A DNA stretch of 17,238 nt, taken from assembly GCA_959598545.1 (NCBI GenBank), contig CAUGFC010000033.1:1-17238 (forward strand). Direction: 5' to 3'. A program made the position numbers and the translations under genes. The notes under the pieces were generated by a model that saw nothing but the letters and a program-made list of their open reading frames with translations, was not told the DNA's origin and made no database searches. The stretch comes from an uncultured Olsenella sp. (GTDB lineage Bacteria; Actinomycetota; Coriobacteriia; Coriobacteriales; Atopobiaceae). Of this stretch, positions 15,717 through 17,238 are shown piece by piece (position 1 is the stretch's first letter; every line of letters starts with the position of its first letter).

Positions 15717-17238
15717 GCCTCCCTTTCGTCGTGTGCGTGCGGTGCGCCCTGCGCGGGGAGGCGGTGGTAGAGCCCCATCTCGCGGCGGACGCGGTCGGCG
15801 AGGCGCGCGCCCGCAAATCCCGGCTCGGCGCGCCAGCACCAGTTGGATCCAAGTGTCGATGGCGTGTTGATGCGCGCCTCGCTGCCAAGGCCCAGAAGAT
15901 CCTGCATCTGGACGACGGCGAGCTCGGCGGCGCTTGCCCAGATGCCGCGCATCATGCCCCAGCCCTCGCCCTCGGCGGCATCCAGGTGCAGGTAGGCGCG
16001 GGCGACCTCCACGTCCTTCTCGGGCGCGGTGGCAAGCCAGCCGAGGGCGGTGTCGTTGTCGTGGGTGCCCACGTAGGCGACGCTGTTGGGTGGGTAGGCG
16101 TAGGGCAGGTAGGTCTCGTCGCCGGCCTCGGAGTCGCGCGTGTCGAAGGCGAACTCGAGCACCTTCATGCCCGGGAAGCCCGAGTCCGCGAGCATCTCGC
16201 GCACGGAGTCCGTGAGGTAGCCCAGGTCCTCGGCCACGATCGCGCAGCGGCCGAGGCGGCGCTCGAGCACGCGGAAGAGCTCGATCCCGGGCCCCTTGCG
16301 CCAGTGGCCGTCAGCTGCGGTGACGGCGTCGGCGGGTATGGCGAAGTAGGAGTCGAAGCCGCGGAAGTGGTCGATGCGCAGGATGTCGTAGAGGCCCAGC
16401 TGGAAGGCGATGCGGTCGCACCACCACTCGTAGCCGTCCGCCTTCATGCGGTCCCAGGCAAACAGCGGGTTGCCCCACAGCTGGCCGATGGCGGAGAAGC
16501 CGTCGGGCGGCACGCCCGCTATCTCGCGCGGCATGAGGTCCTCGCCCAGCTGGAACTGCTCAGGTCGCGACCACACGTCCGCGCTGTCGAGCGCCACGTA
16601 GAAGGGCACGTCGCCCATGATGCTCACACCCGCTGCGCGCGCGTGGTCGTGGAGGCGGCGCCACTGGCGGAAGAACAGGCACTGGACCGCCTTCCAGAAG
16701 CGCACCTGCTCGGCGAGCCCTGCGCGGGCCGCCTCGAGCGCGTCCGCGTCACGGTGTCGCAGCGGCTCCTCCCACGTGGTCCAGGAGGCCCCGCCGTGCG
16801 CGTCCTTGAGGGCCATGAACAGGGCGTAGTCGTCGAGCCACGCGCGCTCGGACTCGCAGAAGGCGGCGAGCTCGTCCACGTGCTCGCGTCCCAGGCGCCG
16901 TGCGGCGCAGGCGAGCACGTCAAAGCGGTTGCGCCAGAGCGCGCCGTAGTCCACGCGGGTGGGGTCGGCGCCCCAGGCGCGCCCGGCGTACTCCTCGCGG
17001 CGGAGCAGCCCCTCCTCGGCCAGGTCGTCCAGGTCGATCAGGTACGGGTTGCCCGCGTAGGTGGAGAAGGACTGGTAGGGCGAGTCCCCGTAGCTCGTGG
17101 GCACGATGGGCAGGACCTGCCAGACGGAGATGCCCGCCCGCACGAGGAAGTCCACGAACGAGCGCGCCTCCGCCCCCAGGGTGCCCACCCCCCAGGGGGA
17201 GGGGAGCGACGTTATGGGCATCAGGATGCCGCCACTTC
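15713..17238 (-). CDS. malQ: 4-alpha-glucanotransferase (amylomaltase), start outside window
   Basis: Transfers alpha-1,4-glucan segments between maltodextrins, producing longer chains usable by the phosphorylase and releasing glucose. The family GH77 motifs are complete: SPYQSFSTYAGNPYLIDLD near the start, nucleophile D in RIDHFRGFDSYF (codon 16370-16372), acid/base E in VAEDLG (16229-16231), and D in GTHDND (16058-16060). The ATG at 17221 is in frame, but the upstream codons read SGGIL before MPITSLPSPWG, and SGxLLPITSLPS is conserved in the family, so translation very probably begins beyond the window edge. About 507 residues are visible, nearly the full family length of about 500-520. The last codons read GAPHAHDEREA and the stop overlaps the glgP start. 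It is the most upstream visible gene of the leftward operon. Confidence 0.96.
   Translation of the reverse strand, partial: SGGILMPITSLPSPWGVGTLGAEARSFVDFLVRAGISVWQVLPIVPTSYGDSPYQSFSTYAGNPYLIDLDDLAEEGLLRREEYAGRAWGADPTRVDYGALWRNRFDVLACAARRLGREHVDELAAFCESERAWLDDYALFMALKDAHGGASWTTWEEPLRHRDADALEAARAGLAEQVRFWKAVQCLFFRQWRRLHDHARAAGVSIMGDVPFYVALDSADVWSRPEQFQLGEDLMPREIAGVPPDGFSAIGQLWGNPLFAWDRMKADGYEWWCDRIAFQLGLYDILRIDHFRGFDSYFAIPADAVTAADGHWRKGPGIELFRVLERRLGRCAIVAEDLGYLTDSVREMLADSGFPGMKVLEFAFDTRDSEAGDETYLPYAYPPNSVAYVGTHDNDTALGWLATAPEKDVEVARAYLHLDAAEGEGWGMMRGIWASAAELAVVQMQDLLGLGSEARINTPSTLGSNWCWRAEPGFAGARLADRVRREMGLYHRLPAQGAPHAHDEREA

Noticed and set aside
13341..15770. Long + strand open frame opposite glgP (809 codons)
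   Set aside because: An antisense shadow with no recognisable domain; GlgP on the - strand has all family motifs.

Overview
The window is GC-rich, has short intergenic gaps, and carries carbohydrate genes typical of Coriobacteriia. The codon use, the short-type glycogen phosphorylase, the CUT1 transporter with a twin-arginine lipoprotein signal and the GH36/GH13 set suggest an anaerobic, sugar-fermenting gut or oral actinobacterium, possibly of the Olsenella/Atopobium/Collinsella group. That placement is an inference from gene style only; no rRNA or other taxonomic marker is present.

Layout. (1) 1-364, + strand: the last part of an MFS transporter. (2) 365-719: no gene, but a striking symmetrical repeat made of four copies of a 24-bp motif arranged as two tandem pairs facing each other. 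(3) 720-3726, + strand: ligA (NAD-dependent DNA ligase, with an apparent sliding-clamp-binding peptide near its N terminus) followed by a PHP-family histidinol-phosphatase gene that is broken by a single-base frameshift in this sequence. (4) 3739-3775: an inverted repeat in the convergent gap. (5) 3783-4637, - strand: an AraC-family regulator, divergent from (6) 5040-11531, + strand: an msm-type sugar import cluster in the order ATPase, lipoprotein, two permeases, then a cytoplasmic GH36 alpha-galactosidase. (7) 11551-11612: a long hairpin between convergent genes. (8) 11648-17238, - strand: an alpha-glucan operon read as malQ (start outside the window), glgP, GH13 alpha-glucosidase.

How the genes fit together. 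The regulator probably controls the divergent import operon through the AT-rich 0.4-kb gap, which contains a 10-bp-phased direct repeat and helically phased A-tracts. The transporter would bring in raffinose-family or melibiose-type alpha-galactosides intact, and the alpha-galactosidase, which has no signal peptide, would cut them inside the cell. The opposite operon handles alpha-1,4-glucans: MalQ disproportionates maltodextrins, GlgP phosphorolyses longer chains to glucose-1-phosphate, and the alpha-glucosidase hydrolyses short oligosaccharides. The window is thus an intracellular oligosaccharide-use region joined to an unrelated DNA-repair segment.

I did not find a clearly new multi-gene system. 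The most unusual things are the four-copy inverted/tandem repeat upstream of ligA and the clamp-binding motif in LigA.
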